A stretch of DNA of 31,790 bases, taken from assembly GCA_023423415.1 (NCBI GenBank), contig JAFAFP010000182.1, forward strand, positions 1-31,790, given 5' to 3'. Each line of letters starts with the position of its first letter. Positions within the stretch are counted from its first letter, which is position 1. The DNA comes from Pseudomonadota bacterium (GTDB taxonomy: Bacteria > Pseudomonadota > Alphaproteobacteria > Rhizobiales > Xanthobacteraceae). Positions 18,051 through 26,436 of the stretch are shown here, one piece after another. A program made the translations under genes and the position numbers. The notes below the pieces were generated by a model, which had not been told where the DNA came from, made no database searches, and saw nothing but the letters and a program-made list of their open reading frames with translations.

Positions 18051-19979
18051 TTAGCGATTCGCGTCCAAGGTCGGCGGCGCCGGAACGCGAATGAAGGGAA
18101 GCCCACCCTTTCGCTTCCACCACAAACCGGCGAGGATCGCAAGCACGATGATCGGAATGGCAAGCCACAGATAAGGCGACAGCGCGGCTGCACCGAGCGC
18201 CAGACACACGATCCGCACGACAACATTCATCTTCGCCTCCAACGCAAGTGCCAGGAGCGTTACGGCGACAATGCCGCCAAGGGCTGCGACCGTGATCTGC
18301 AGGCCGCTTCCCTGCGCCAGAAGCGCCTCGTTCCAAACAAAAAAGAACGGCATGATGAACCCTACAAAAGCAAGCTTTACCGATGTGGTCGCAATCTTCA
18401 TCGCATCCTCGTCGGCAATCGCCGATGCAGTAAAGGCGGCCACGGCAACGGGAGGTGTCAGCGCGGACAGGAGTGCGAAATACAACAGGAACATATTGGA
18501 CGAAAGTACTGGCAGACCGCTGGCCGCAAAGGCTGGACCAACAAGCACAGCTGCCAAGATGTAGGCGCTCGGAGTCGGCATCCCGAGGCCGAGAATGATG
18601 GTGATACCAGCACCGACCAAGAGAAGCATGATTGATCCCGAGCCCGCGATAAGCAGGACGAGACTGGACGTCTTCAGCGCCAGCCCAGTCATCGTCAAAC
18701 CGCCAATGACGAGTCCAGCGGCAGCACAGGCACCTGCAACCGGCAGCATTCGCAGCGTCGTCTCGCCCAAGCCTTCCAGCATCTTGGTCGGCGTCATGCG
18801 GGTCTTTCGCGTGAAGAATGAAGCCACGACCAACGCAATCGTGCCGAAGACGGCAACATAGGTCGGTGTATAGCCCAACAACAGCGCGATCGTGATGACG
18901 ATGAGCGGCACAATGAACACCCAGCCAGTCTTCAGCGTCTCGAGCACTGGATCAACCTCGTTAAGGGCGCGTAGCCCCTGACGCACGGCACGGATATGCA
19001 CCTGCAGATACACGCCTAGATAATAGAGTATGGCCGGTATGATGGCAGCGAGCACGATGTTGCGGTAGTCAATGCCAGTGTATTCGGCAAGAATGAACGC
19101 GGCCGAGCCCATGACGGGGGGCATTGCGGCGCCACCGGTCGATGCGGCAACCTCGACCGCGCCTGCAAAGCGAGGCGTGTAACCAAGTCGCTTCATCATG
19201 GGGATCGTCACCGAACCTGTCGTTGCGACGTCCGATGTCGGGCTGCCGGAAATCATACCGTACATGCCGGACGACACGACCGCAATCTTGGCAGGGCCGC
19301 CTGGCGACTTGCCGGTTAACGCGCCGGCGAGCTGGAACATGAAGTCAGCACCGCCGGAATGTGACAGTAATGAGCCGAACATGACGAAGAGAAACACATA
19401 GCTTGCGGCCACCTGGATGGGTACACCGAAGACGCCGTCGGTGGTGAACATCAGTGTGTCGATGAAGGAGCCGAAATCGATATAGCCATGACCGAGCGGT
19501 GGCGGAATCAAATGGCCCCACAGATTATAGGCAATAAAAACGAGAACAACGACAGTTAGACCGAGCCCCGTCGTGCGTCGCGTGGCTTCGACCGTCAGCA
19601 ACAGAAGAACCGTGCCGAAGAAGAGCATATCCGGCGAGAGCGGATTGAGTAGCGTAATGTGGTTCGTGAGGTCGGAGCGGATTATGTAGAAATAGATGCC
19701 GCAGGCAAGACTAGCTGCACTCAGCAGCCAATCGAGAATGCTTGGCCGCTCACTGCAATCGCGCGTTGCGCCCACTGTCAGGAATAAAAGCGCGTAAATG
19801 CCGCAGACGAACAGGATGCCGATCAGCAACGCGTCGGGTAGCGCAAAGATATTGCCGTAAACTACGCCAAGCGCAACGACGGCCGCCGCAGAAAAGAGAG
19901 CAGTGCGGGCAGCGCCGTTGAATGAACGGCGCCGGCCCGTGCCCAAAAATCGGCCGATGCCTAGGGGCTTTAGATTCAT
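18051..19979 (-). CDS. TRAP transporter fused permease (4TM plus 12TM, TAXI-type)
   Basis: A 642-residue inner-membrane protein in which the small (DctQ-like) and large (DctM-like) TRAP permease subunits are fused, as usual for TAXI systems. The N-terminal quarter has about four membrane segments. The large part carries GMYGMISGSPTSDVATTGSV and MPPVMGSAAFILAEYTGI, hallmark loops of fused TRAP permeases, and GLGMPTPSAYILAAVLVGPA. It uses a sodium or proton gradient to import solute delivered by the TAXI binding protein. Its ATG overlaps the binding-protein stop by 4 bp, so the two are coupled. The position next to the phthalate-type genes suggests an aromatic acid as cargo. Confidence 0.92.
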   Translation of the reverse strand: MNLKPLGIGRFLGTGRRRSFNGAARTALFSAAAVVALGVVYGNIFALPDALLIGILFVCGIYALLFLTVGATRDCSERPSILDWLLSAASLACGIYFYIIRSDLTNHITLLNPLSPDMLFFGTVLLLLTVEATRRTTGLGLTVVVLVFIAYNLWGHLIPPPLGHGYIDFGSFIDTLMFTTDGVFGVPIQVAASYVFLFVMFGSLLSHSGGADFMFQLAGALTGKSPGGPAKIAVVSSGMYGMISGSPTSDVATTGSVTIPMMKRLGYTPRFAGAVEVAASTGGAAMPPVMGSAAFILAEYTGIDYRNIVLAAIIPAILYYLGVYLQVHIRAVRQGLRALNEVDPVLETLKTGWVFIVPLIVITIALLLGYTPTYVAVFGTIALVVASFFTRKTRMTPTKMLEGLGETTLRMLPVAGACAAAGLVIGGLTMTGLALKTSSLVLLIAGSGSIMLLLVGAGITIILGLGMPTPSAYILAAVLVGPAFAASGLPVLSSNMFLLYFALLSALTPPVAVAAFTASAIADEDAMKIATTSVKLAFVGFIMPFFFVWNEALLAQGSGLQITVAALGGIVAVTLLALALEAKMNVVVRIVCLALGAAALSPYLWLAIPIIVLAILAGLWWKRKGGLPFIRVPAPPTLDANR

Positions 19980-20971
19980 TGCATCAGGCCCGCTTCGCGA
20001 TAGGCGCGGATGGCGCCATCATGGAATGGGGCCGCCGTCTCGCGCGTCAGCAGTTCATGATCGAGCTCGGCCATCGCGGGATGCACCGAACGGACGGAAT
20101 CGATGTTATCGATTAGCGCCTTGGTCAGTGTATAGGCATCCTCTTCGGGCATATCGGCGCTGGCGATGAGAACGGCACCGAGTGCCACGGTTTCGACAGG
20201 CTCAGGCTGGTTCTCATACGAGTTCGCGGGGATGGTGAAGTTGCCGATCGAGAACTGCTCTGCGACCTTTGCCCGGACATCCTCCGGAACGCTCAGAAGC
20301 TTAATGTCAACCCCGTTCTCGATTTCTCGGATGGAGCTGTGCCCAACAAAGACACCGTTGGTATAGATGTCGACTCGGCCGTTCATTAACAGTCCGCTTT
20401 GCTCCGATGAGCCCGCCTGGATAGTCGTGCCGCCCCATGCTTCGATCGAAGCGTCGTCAGCGCCAGCCGCTTCCATCATAGCCGTGGCCACTTGCCCGGT
20501 GATGTTGCCCGCCCGGTTCACCGTAATGCGCACTGGCACCTGCTTCTCGGCAAAATCCGCTAAAGTTTCGATACCATGTTCATCCGCGAATGATTTCGAT
20601 GCGATGAATTGCATCGGTGCCCAATCATACAGATAGCCGATTGTGCGAAGGCTCTCGATCGGCGCTTCGAACGGCTCGCCTCCTTGAACTGCAATGGCAA
20701 GCTCGGCATCATGGATAAGACCAATTTGAGCACGGCCCTGGCTGACCATCGCGGCATTGGCAAATCCGCCGCCGGTGGTCTGATACGTCACGGTTGAGTC
20801 GGGCTGCGTGCCCTTGAGCGCTGCATCGAGTCCAGCCCCAAGGAGCGTCCATAATCCGCCGGGGCTCGCGCCGGCCAGCGTCAGGTTGAGTGATTGGGCA
20901 TTCGCCGGCACTGCTGCCAGCGCGCTGATGGCAACTGCCATGCCAATTGAAAGCATTCTTGAAGTAAACAT
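19976..20971 (-). CDS. TAXI-family TRAP transporter solute-binding protein
   Basis: A 331-residue secreted binding protein. Residues 1-25 form a signal peptide (MFTSRMLSIGMAVAISALAA, cleavage after ANA). The mature start LNLTLAGASPGGLWTLLGAG and YQTTGGGFANAAMVSQGRAQIGLIHD are classic TAXI motifs, and SSEQSGLLMNGRVDIYTNGVF lines the ligand site region. I chose the ATG at 20971, with GAGAGG 5 bases upstream, over an in-frame ATG 15 bases earlier. It captures the solute for the fused permease encoded immediately downstream. Confidence 0.92.
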   Translation of the reverse strand: MFTSRMLSIGMAVAISALAAVPANAQSLNLTLAGASPGGLWTLLGAGLDAALKGTQPDSTVTYQTTGGGFANAAMVSQGRAQIGLIHDAELAIAVQGGEPFEAPIESLRTIGYLYDWAPMQFIASKSFADEHGIETLADFAEKQVPVRITVNRAGNITGQVATAMMEAAGADDASIEAWGGTTIQAGSSEQSGLLMNGRVDIYTNGVFVGHSSIREIENGVDIKLLSVPEDVRAKVAEQFSIGNFTIPANSYENQPEPVETVALGAVLIASADMPEEDAYTLTKALIDNIDSVRSVHPAMAELDHELLTRETAAPFHDGAIRAYREAGLMQ

Positions 20972-21289
20972 GGTATCCTCTCCCATTATAATCTAGGTTT
21001 CTGCGTTTCTGCCTATAGAGCTCCGTTCCCACCTTCTCTCTGCATGTCGCGCTGCGGACAGATGGTCACCTGTACGCAAGGCGGAATGTGTGGTTTGCTC
21101 ATCGGAGCAAAATACTTACATATCTAAGCTATGTCAATTCTGTGCCATACGTCAATGCCGGCCACCGGATAAAACGCTCGTGCGAACAGTCTTGTCGACC
21201 CGCCACTCAACACTTTGAATTTCGGCCAGAAGTTTGCTCCGTAGGCGTGACAGAACGAAGCCTCGATCGCGGCAACGGGCGATTAGGAT
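20972..21289. promoter_or_regulatory. Intergenic region before the TRAP operon with a palindrome of MarR-operator type
   Basis: No gene was found in these 318 bases. A palindrome CTTACATATCTAAG (21115-21128) lies about 145 bases upstream of the TAXI gene start, in an AT-rich part. Its arms resemble those of the palindromes at 24965-24980 and 25030-25041 in the divergent phthalate promoter, so one regulator may control both units. The 3' part of this stretch lies just downstream of the small unknown gene at 21290. Confidence 0.5.
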
Positions 21290-21733
21290 TTAGTTCGCGG
21301 CAGCGAGGCGCCCCAGAAGTGCGCTTACGGTCAGCACCTCGCGGAATGGGTAGTTTTCGGTCTCCCCACCCGGATGTTCATCGTAGCGCAAACCGTCACC
21401 GTCCCAGAACCACCAGTAGGCAATATCGCCGTGCTTATCGCGGATCGCCATCCTGAAGGTCGGGAAGATCTGATCTCTTGCCGGAATGTCGGCCTGGGCG
21501 ACCTTCTCACCAGCGAGCGCGCCGCGAGCTATCGCACCGCCCAGAGGGATCATTGCGGTGAACACGCTCGGTTGTGCCGCCAGATCGTCAAAGTTGTCCG
21601 GCCTGTCCCGAAAAAGACCCGGCAATGCGCGCACGACCTCCGGATAGGATGCATGTCGATGAGTGACCTGAACATAGGCAAGGTCCGTCTTCGTCTTGAT
21701 CTCGACGACGTCGCCCGGCTGAAATTCGTTCAT
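21290..21733 (-). CDS. Conserved-looking small protein of unknown function in the phthalate operon
   Basis: A 147-residue soluble protein starting MNEFQPGDVVEIKTKTDLAY. GGGAGAAC sits just upstream of the ATG at 21733; an earlier in-frame start at 21784 lies inside the decarboxylase stop and lacks a box. The N-terminal GDVVEIKTKTDLAYVQVTHR resembles the small beta-barrel start of Imm26-type proteins, and the C-terminal part is rich in aromatic residues (AYWWFWDGDGLRYDEHP). It lies 47 bases behind the decarboxylase gene, so it is probably cotranscribed. It could be an accessory or binding protein of the pathway; no catalytic motif is visible. Confidence 0.7.
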   Translation of the reverse strand: MNEFQPGDVVEIKTKTDLAYVQVTHRHASYPEVVRALPGLFRDRPDNFDDLAAQPSVFTAMIPLGGAIARGALAGEKVAQADIPARDQIFPTFRMAIRDKHGDIAYWWFWDGDGLRYDEHPGGETENYPFREVLTVSALLGRLAAAN

Positions 21734-21780
21734 GTTCGTTCTCCCAGAAGGTGCTCTGTCCGAATCGATTTTGCCTATAG

Positions 21781-22773
21781 TCACAGGCTATAGGCTTCGA
21801 CCGACGCCGGATGAAACAGCTCCTCGACGGCAACCCGGCGCGGCGAAAGCCCCTGCGCATAGTGATAGTCGAGGAAGGTCTCCAGCACACCAACATTGGG
21901 GGTGAGTCCATAGGTCCAGATGTCGGGACCGATCAGTTGGCGCGCGCGGCGCAGATTATCTTCGACGAACGGCATAGTCACCTTGGTCGCCGAGGTGTCG
22001 CCGAGGGCAGCCTGCGCGATCTGCTTGGACTGCGAGAACGCCTTGAGTAGTGCGCCCGGCAGCCAAGGATGCGCGTCGGCGAGTTGCCGGCGCACGCCCA
22101 GCACATGCATGATCGGGAAGATCTTGCGGCGGCGGAAGTAATCCTCCGCGGTCGCGACCGTGTCCGGAAACAGACGGTCGACATGTGGATGTCCTTCGTC
22201 GTAGCAGCGCGGCCAGCGCGGGCCGATGAAGCCGTCGATCTCGCCCGCCGCAAGCATCTCGTTGAGCGTTTCCCCTTCGGGCGCTTGCTCGATGCGGATG
22301 TCGGCAGGCAGGTTAATCTTCATTTTTTCTGGGCGACCGGGCGTATCCATTCCCCCGCGAACCCAGACGATGTCGGACGGCTTGACGCCGTACTCGTCTT
22401 CTAGGATGCCGCGCACCCACACATTGGCCGAGAGCTGGTACTCCGCAATGCCGATGCGCTTGCCCTTCAGATCCTGCGGCTTTTCGATCCCCTTATCGGT
22501 TCGGATATAGATCGAGGTGTGACGGAAGGCACGCGACAGGAATACCGGAATGGCGACGTAATGCGGGTCGTCCCGCGCGACGGAGATTGAATAGGACGAC
22601 AGCGACAATTCACTGATATCGAAGGCCTGATGGCGGAACGCGCGAAAAAACATCTCTTCAGGCGACAGGAGCATGCAGGTTGGTTCGACGCCGTCGATCT
22701 TGACGCGTCCGTCGGCAATGGGCCGTGTGCGGTCGTAGTCGCCCATGGCAATGGACAGGTTGAGATCGATCAT
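21781..22773 (-). CDS. pht5: 4,5-dihydroxyphthalate decarboxylase (Pht5-like)
   Basis: A 330-residue cytosolic protein with a periplasmic-binding-protein-like fold. The start LNLSIAMGDYDRTRPIADGRV and the motifs MFFRAFRHQAFDISELSLSS, YIRTDKGIEKPQDLKGKRIG and GEIDGFIGPRWPRC are those of 4,5-dihydroxyphthalate decarboxylases. The enzyme removes one carboxyl group to give protocatechuate. Its ATG shares one base with the stop of the dehydrogenase gene (TAATG), so translation is coupled. Related proteins of unknown role exist, but the other three pathway families beside it support this call. Confidence 0.87.
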   Translation of the reverse strand: MIDLNLSIAMGDYDRTRPIADGRVKIDGVEPTCMLLSPEEMFFRAFRHQAFDISELSLSSYSISVARDDPHYVAIPVFLSRAFRHTSIYIRTDKGIEKPQDLKGKRIGIAEYQLSANVWVRGILEDEYGVKPSDIVWVRGGMDTPGRPEKMKINLPADIRIEQAPEGETLNEMLAAGEIDGFIGPRWPRCYDEGHPHVDRLFPDTVATAEDYFRRRKIFPIMHVLGVRRQLADAHPWLPGALLKAFSQSKQIAQAALGDTSATKVTMPFVEDNLRRARQLIGPDIWTYGLTPNVGVLETFLDYHYAQGLSPRRVAVEELFHPASVEAYSL

Positions 22774-23981
22774 TAGCGTTCCTCCGGAATTGGATGTGGT
22801 GCGCCGTCAGCTGCGGCGATTTGATGGTTAAGGGCGACGGATGTGCCGGTCCGGGCCGCCTCCAGAATAGCGTAGCAGACTTCGAGGGTCGCCAGCCCCC
22901 AGGCGCCTGTCTGGGCTGGCGCCCTATTGCCGCGCACCGCATTGACAACGGCATCGAAAACCTCTGCCCGCGGAAAACGCAGCACTGGGGCCGGGCGGAA
23001 AGATTTTTCGAAGTTATCATAGACGTGAAGACCCGTTGGCGTCAGCCGCAAATCACCACGTTCGCACAAGACGATGATCGGTCCGAAATGTTCGTGGTGG
23101 GATGCTGCCGGCGGTGCCTCGCCCGCCCCATAGGTGCGCGTCGATTTGAGCGCGGCCTCGGCGTCGGCCGTATCAACCGCTTGCAGCGCCTTTCGCGCCC
23201 CGCCATAGGCTTCCGGCGACTTTGGGTGGCCGAGTTCGCCGATCCACCCCATCCATTCGTCACTGTCGAAATGCGCATAGCCAGAATACGTCAACGACGC
23301 GAAGGCGCTGCCCTGAAAGTCAAGTAGCGCCGAATACGCCCCCTCAGTCGGACGCGCGGGGTCCCAAGCGCCCGTCATCGCAGTAACCGAGCTCGCTAAT
23401 CCGCCCGCTAAAAGCCGCACGATGTCGATTTGGTGGACGCCCTGCGAAAACAGCACGCCGCCCCCCTCTTTCGTGCGCAGCTCTTCCGGCCGACGTGGGC
23501 GGTAGAGGAAATCCGTATAGTTTAGTGCCTGGATCATCCGAACTCGACCGAGCGCACCGCTGTCGATCAAAGCGCGCGCCTGAGCGACGGGTCCATCGAA
23601 GCTGTGACTGGGTCCGACGATCAGGTGAATACCCGCCTCGCGTGCGGCGGAAACCATAGCCGTTCCGTCTTCCATCGAAACCGACAGCGGCTTGTCGACG
23701 AGCACATGTTTGCCGGCTTTGGCGGCTGCAATTACATGGGCGCAATGGAATTGATGCGGCGTGGCGACATAAATTGCCTCGACTTCCGGGTCGGCGCACA
23801 ATCCCTTAATATCGGCATAGGTGCGGCCACCAAATTCAGCCTCGAAGGCGTTGCGCGACTGCTCGCGTGGCGCAGCCGCCGCCACGAGCTTCACGCGCGG
23901 ATCGGCGCGAAAGCCTGGCAGCATGAGCATGAAAGCGCGCCCGAGCCCCACCACGCCGAAGCGCACCGGATCACAGGTCAA
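22773..23981 (-). CDS. pht4: Gfo/Idh/MocA oxidoreductase, phthalate 4,5-cis-dihydrodiol dehydrogenase (Pht4-like)
   Basis: A 402-residue NAD(P)-dependent dehydrogenase. The Rossmann motif VVGLGRAF is at residues 10-17, and the usual EKP motif appears as VDKPL (95-99). NYTDFLYRPRRPEEL and GGGVLFSQGVHQIDIVRLL match the Pht4-type dehydrogenases of phthalate pathways, which rearomatise the cis-4,5-dihydrodiol to 4,5-dihydroxyphthalate. The start codon appears to be TTG at 23981: a CCGGAGG box lies 8 bases upstream and no ATG is available nearby. The gene overlaps the reductase stop by 11 bp. The family is certain; the substrate is inferred from similarity and neighbours. Confidence 0.87.
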   Translation of the reverse strand: MTCDPVRFGVVGLGRAFMLMLPGFRADPRVKLVAAAAPREQSRNAFEAEFGGRTYADIKGLCADPEVEAIYVATPHQFHCAHVIAAAKAGKHVLVDKPLSVSMEDGTAMVSAAREAGIHLIVGPSHSFDGPVAQARALIDSGALGRVRMIQALNYTDFLYRPRRPEELRTKEGGGVLFSQGVHQIDIVRLLAGGLASSVTAMTGAWDPARPTEGAYSALLDFQGSAFASLTYSGYAHFDSDEWMGWIGELGHPKSPEAYGGARKALQAVDTADAEAALKSTRTYGAGEAPPAASHHEHFGPIIVLCERGDLRLTPTGLHVYDNFEKSFRPAPVLRFPRAEVFDAVVNAVRGNRAPAQTGAWGLATLEVCYAILEAARTGTSVALNHQIAAADGAPHPIPEER

Positions 23982-24921
23982 GAACGAGACCTCCGGCGCG
24001 CGCCCTCGATACGCAGATCATGATGTAGTCGTCCTTCTCTTCATCCATCAGAACCATATCGCGATGATCGGCCTCGCCCGCGAGCATCCGGGATTTGCAG
24101 GTACCACACGTGCCGCTTTCACAGGAACTGACCGTTTTGAAGCCGGCGTCGCGAAGCGCCTCGAGGATCGACCGATCCTCCGGCACCATTACTGTAGCAC
24201 CCGACTTGGCAAGCTCGACATCGAAGGCCACGTCGTCTTCGCGCACCACCTCGACAGGTTTGAAATCCTCGAAATTAACGCGACCCTCGGGCCAGTGGCC
24301 AGACAGCGCCTTGATCTCTTCCATCAGCGGCTGAGGTCCGCAGCAATAGACGTGCATATTCTGCACGTCTTCGAAATGATCCCAGAAGTCATAGAGCTTG
24401 TCAGGGTGGCCATCGTCGTGGTGCACCGTCAGCCGGCTACCAAACGCTGCCTTCATCTCGTCCAGATAGGCTGTGTCTTCAGCGCTTCGTGTACAGTAGA
24501 TGATGCGAAAAGCTTTACCCTCGCGGTCAAGGTGCTGCGCCATGGCATAGATCGGCGTGACACCGATGCCACCCGCGATCAGCAGATATTTCGATGCATC
24601 GCGGAGCTGGAAGTTGTTCTCCGGCGCTCCGACATTGAGAATCGTGCCAACCTTGGCGTCCTCATGCATAGAGGACGAGCCGCCTCGCGAGTCTGCTTCC
24701 CGCTTCACAGCAATGGTATAGCTCGAAGCGGGCGAGCCATCACCCACCAGTGAGTAGCGTCGCATGGCGCCCGACGGCGTCTCGACTGTGATGTGCGTGC
24801 CGGCACCGAAACTTGATAGTTCGCGGTCGTCGACCGGCTGCAGAACGAATTCATCTATATAGGCCGTTAGCGCGCGTCGGGCTGTAACTTTCATGGCAAT
24901 GAGATCGATATTCGGGTCCAT
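23971..24921 (-). CDS. pht2: Phthalate 4,5-dioxygenase reductase subunit (Pht2-like, FMN/[2Fe-2S])
   Basis: A 316-residue single-polypeptide reductase. In order it has an FMN-binding barrel (RRYSL, 54-58), an NAD-binding domain (AGGIGVTPIYAM from 116, and CGPQPLM from 194), and a C-terminal plant-type ferredoxin with cysteines C267, C272, C275 and C303 (CESGTCGTCK). This domain order is that of phthalate dioxygenase reductase. It passes electrons from NADH to the Rieske oxygenase encoded divergently 135 bases away. The ATG at 24921 has GAGG close upstream. Confidence 0.9.
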   Translation of the reverse strand: MDPNIDLIAMKVTARRALTAYIDEFVLQPVDDRELSSFGAGTHITVETPSGAMRRYSLVGDGSPASSYTIAVKREADSRGGSSSMHEDAKVGTILNVGAPENNFQLRDASKYLLIAGGIGVTPIYAMAQHLDREGKAFRIIYCTRSAEDTAYLDEMKAAFGSRLTVHHDDGHPDKLYDFWDHFEDVQNMHVYCCGPQPLMEEIKALSGHWPEGRVNFEDFKPVEVVREDDVAFDVELAKSGATVMVPEDRSILEALRDAGFKTVSSCESGTCGTCKSRMLAGEADHRDMVLMDEEKDDYIMICVSRARAGGLVLDL

Positions 24922-24964
24922 CTGTCCTCTACCGTCAGGCGCCCAAGGCGCAGGAATTCATTTT

Positions 24965-24980
24965 ACTTAGTAAACTAACT
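24965..24980. promoter_or_regulatory. MarR-type operator candidate in the divergent phthalate promoter (site 1)
   Basis: ACTTAGTAAACTAACT contains a perfect inner palindrome TTAGT-AA-ACTAA. It lies 44 bases upstream of the reductase start in an AT-rich gap, the usual size and form of a MarR-family site. The MarR-type gene at 16044-16523 is the only such regulator in the window. Confidence 0.6.
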
Positions 24981-25029
24981 ATTTTTTGTCAACGGCTGGA
25001 CGTGCCGCACGATGTGCGATATTTTTTGA

Positions 25030-25041
25030 TTAGTTATCTAA
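25030..25041. promoter_or_regulatory. MarR-type operator candidate near the oxygenase gene (site 2)
   Basis: TTAGTTATCTAA is an inverted repeat with 4-bp TTAG/CTAA arms, sharing the TTAGT half-site with site 1. It ends 15 bases before the oxygenase ATG, just ahead of the GGAGA ribosome-binding box, where a bound repressor would block transcription. Confidence 0.5.
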
Positions 25042-25056
25042 ATTTCGGAGAACCTG

Positions 25057-26340
25057 ATGCTCACTCACGAAGAAAACGATCTGCTGACGCGCGTGTGCGG
25101 CGATGCGCCGATGGGCGAGTTAATGCGCCAGCACTGGACGCCGGTCTGTCTCATCGAGGAGGTCGCAGAGCGCGATGGCACGCCGCTTTTGGTGGAGGTG
25201 CTCGGCGGACGCTATGTGGCCTTTCGCGACACCGACGGGCGACTCGGACTTCTCGATGAACTCTGCCCCCACCGCCGCGCCTCGCTGGTATTCGGACGCA
25301 ATGAGGAATGCGGCCTGCGCTGCCTCTATCATGGCTGGAAGATGGACGTGGAAGGCAACGTCGTCGCTATGTCATCGGAGCCTGAGGGCAGTCCGCTTCT
25401 CAACAAGGTCAAGCATCGCGCCTATCCCGTAGAGGAGTGGGGCGGCTTCGTCTGGGCATGGCTCGGCGATCAGGAGAACGTGCCCGCTTTCGATCCCCCA
25501 GCCTTCGCGCCGACCAAGGATACGCCGGTCGCCATCGTCAAGATCCGCATTCCCTGCAATTGGGCGCAGATCCACGAAGGCCAGATAGACAGCGCGCATT
25601 CATCGAGCCTGCATTCCTCCGACATGAAGCCGGCGCGCGTCGAAGGCGCTTCGGCCGACGATCAGGCATGGTATCGCCCCTCGACCGATAAGTCGCCGCG
25701 CATGCAGACGCAGACGACGAGCTATGGCTTCCACTATGCGGCCATCCGTAAGCCGATCAAGAATGCCTCGACCCACAATTATCTGCGCATCACGGAATTC
25801 ATCGCGCCTTTCATGTCGCTCATTCCGCCGAACAACAACTACAACGTCGCCAGCGTCATCGTGCCGATCGATGACGAAACGACCGCCTTCCATTTCGTCG
25901 CATGGGGTGGCAAGAAATGCCCGTCAACTGAGGACTGGCGCAAATTCAACCACGCGCGTCCCGGCATCGATCTTGACGAAAAGTGGCGCTCTCGCCGCAC
26001 GCTGGAGAACAACTTCCTACAGGATCGTCAGGCAATGAAGCTCGGCAACTTCACTGGTGTTCCGGGCATTCCAAATCAGGACATCATCATGTGGGTCAGC
26101 ATGGGCAGAACCGTCAATCGTACAGATGACGTGCTCGGCGCATCCGATCTGGCCATCGTCGAGTTCCGCCGCCTGATGGTTGATGCTGCACGCAAGGTCG
26201 CAGAAGGCGGGAAGGCGATTGGTACGGAAGAGCCTCGCATCCCCCATGCGTGCATCGCCTCAAGAGAAGGCGTCTATTCGAAGGAAACCGACTGGCGGAC
26301 CTTGGCCGACGCAACCGAACAGATAGACGCAGCGGAATAG
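25057..26340 (+). CDS. pht3: Phthalate 4,5-dioxygenase oxygenase subunit (Rieske non-heme iron oxygenase, Pht3-like)
   Basis: A 427-residue oxygenase alpha subunit. The Rieske [2Fe-2S] ligands are C70, H72, C89 and H92 (CPHRR, CLYHGW). The mononuclear iron region is EGQIDSAHSSSLHSSD with E174, D178, H181 and H186. The DSAHSSxLHSSD pattern is characteristic of phthalate 4,5-dioxygenases. It would add both atoms of O2 to phthalate, giving the cis-4,5-dihydrodiol, with electrons from the divergently encoded reductase. GGAGA lies before the ATG. No small beta subunit is present or expected for this class. A related aromatic acid remains possible as substrate. Confidence 0.9.
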   Translation: MLTHEENDLLTRVCGDAPMGELMRQHWTPVCLIEEVAERDGTPLLVEVLGGRYVAFRDTDGRLGLLDELCPHRRASLVFGRNEECGLRCLYHGWKMDVEGNVVAMSSEPEGSPLLNKVKHRAYPVEEWGGFVWAWLGDQENVPAFDPPAFAPTKDTPVAIVKIRIPCNWAQIHEGQIDSAHSSSLHSSDMKPARVEGASADDQAWYRPSTDKSPRMQTQTTSYGFHYAAIRKPIKNASTHNYLRITEFIAPFMSLIPPNNNYNVASVIVPIDDETTAFHFVAWGGKKCPSTEDWRKFNHARPGIDLDEKWRSRRTLENNFLQDRQAMKLGNFTGVPGIPNQDIIMWVSMGRTVNRTDDVLGASDLAIVEFRRLMVDAARKVAEGGKAIGTEEPRIPHACIASREGVYSKETDWRTLADATEQIDAAE

Positions 26341-26370
26341 AATTTGGCGCAGGGCGATTAATGTGACTTA

Positions 26371-26402
26371 TGGTCCTGCCCCGGCGGGGACCATTCTCTT
26401 TT
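26371..26402 (+). terminator. Probable Rho-independent terminator after the oxygenase gene
   Basis: TGGTCC pairs with GGACCA around a GC-rich loop with a second CCCC/GGGG pairing option, followed by TTCTCTTTT. It begins 30 bases after the oxygenase stop and separates it from the EamA gene. Confidence 0.65.
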
Positions 26403-26436
26403 GGGGTAGCGGCCCCCACTTTAGGACAGCACTTCA

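Noticed and set aside
20985..20990. TATAAT on the minus strand upstream of the TAXI gene
   Set aside because: It lies less than 20 bases from the start codon, next to the ribosome-binding site, and no -35 element is at the right distance.
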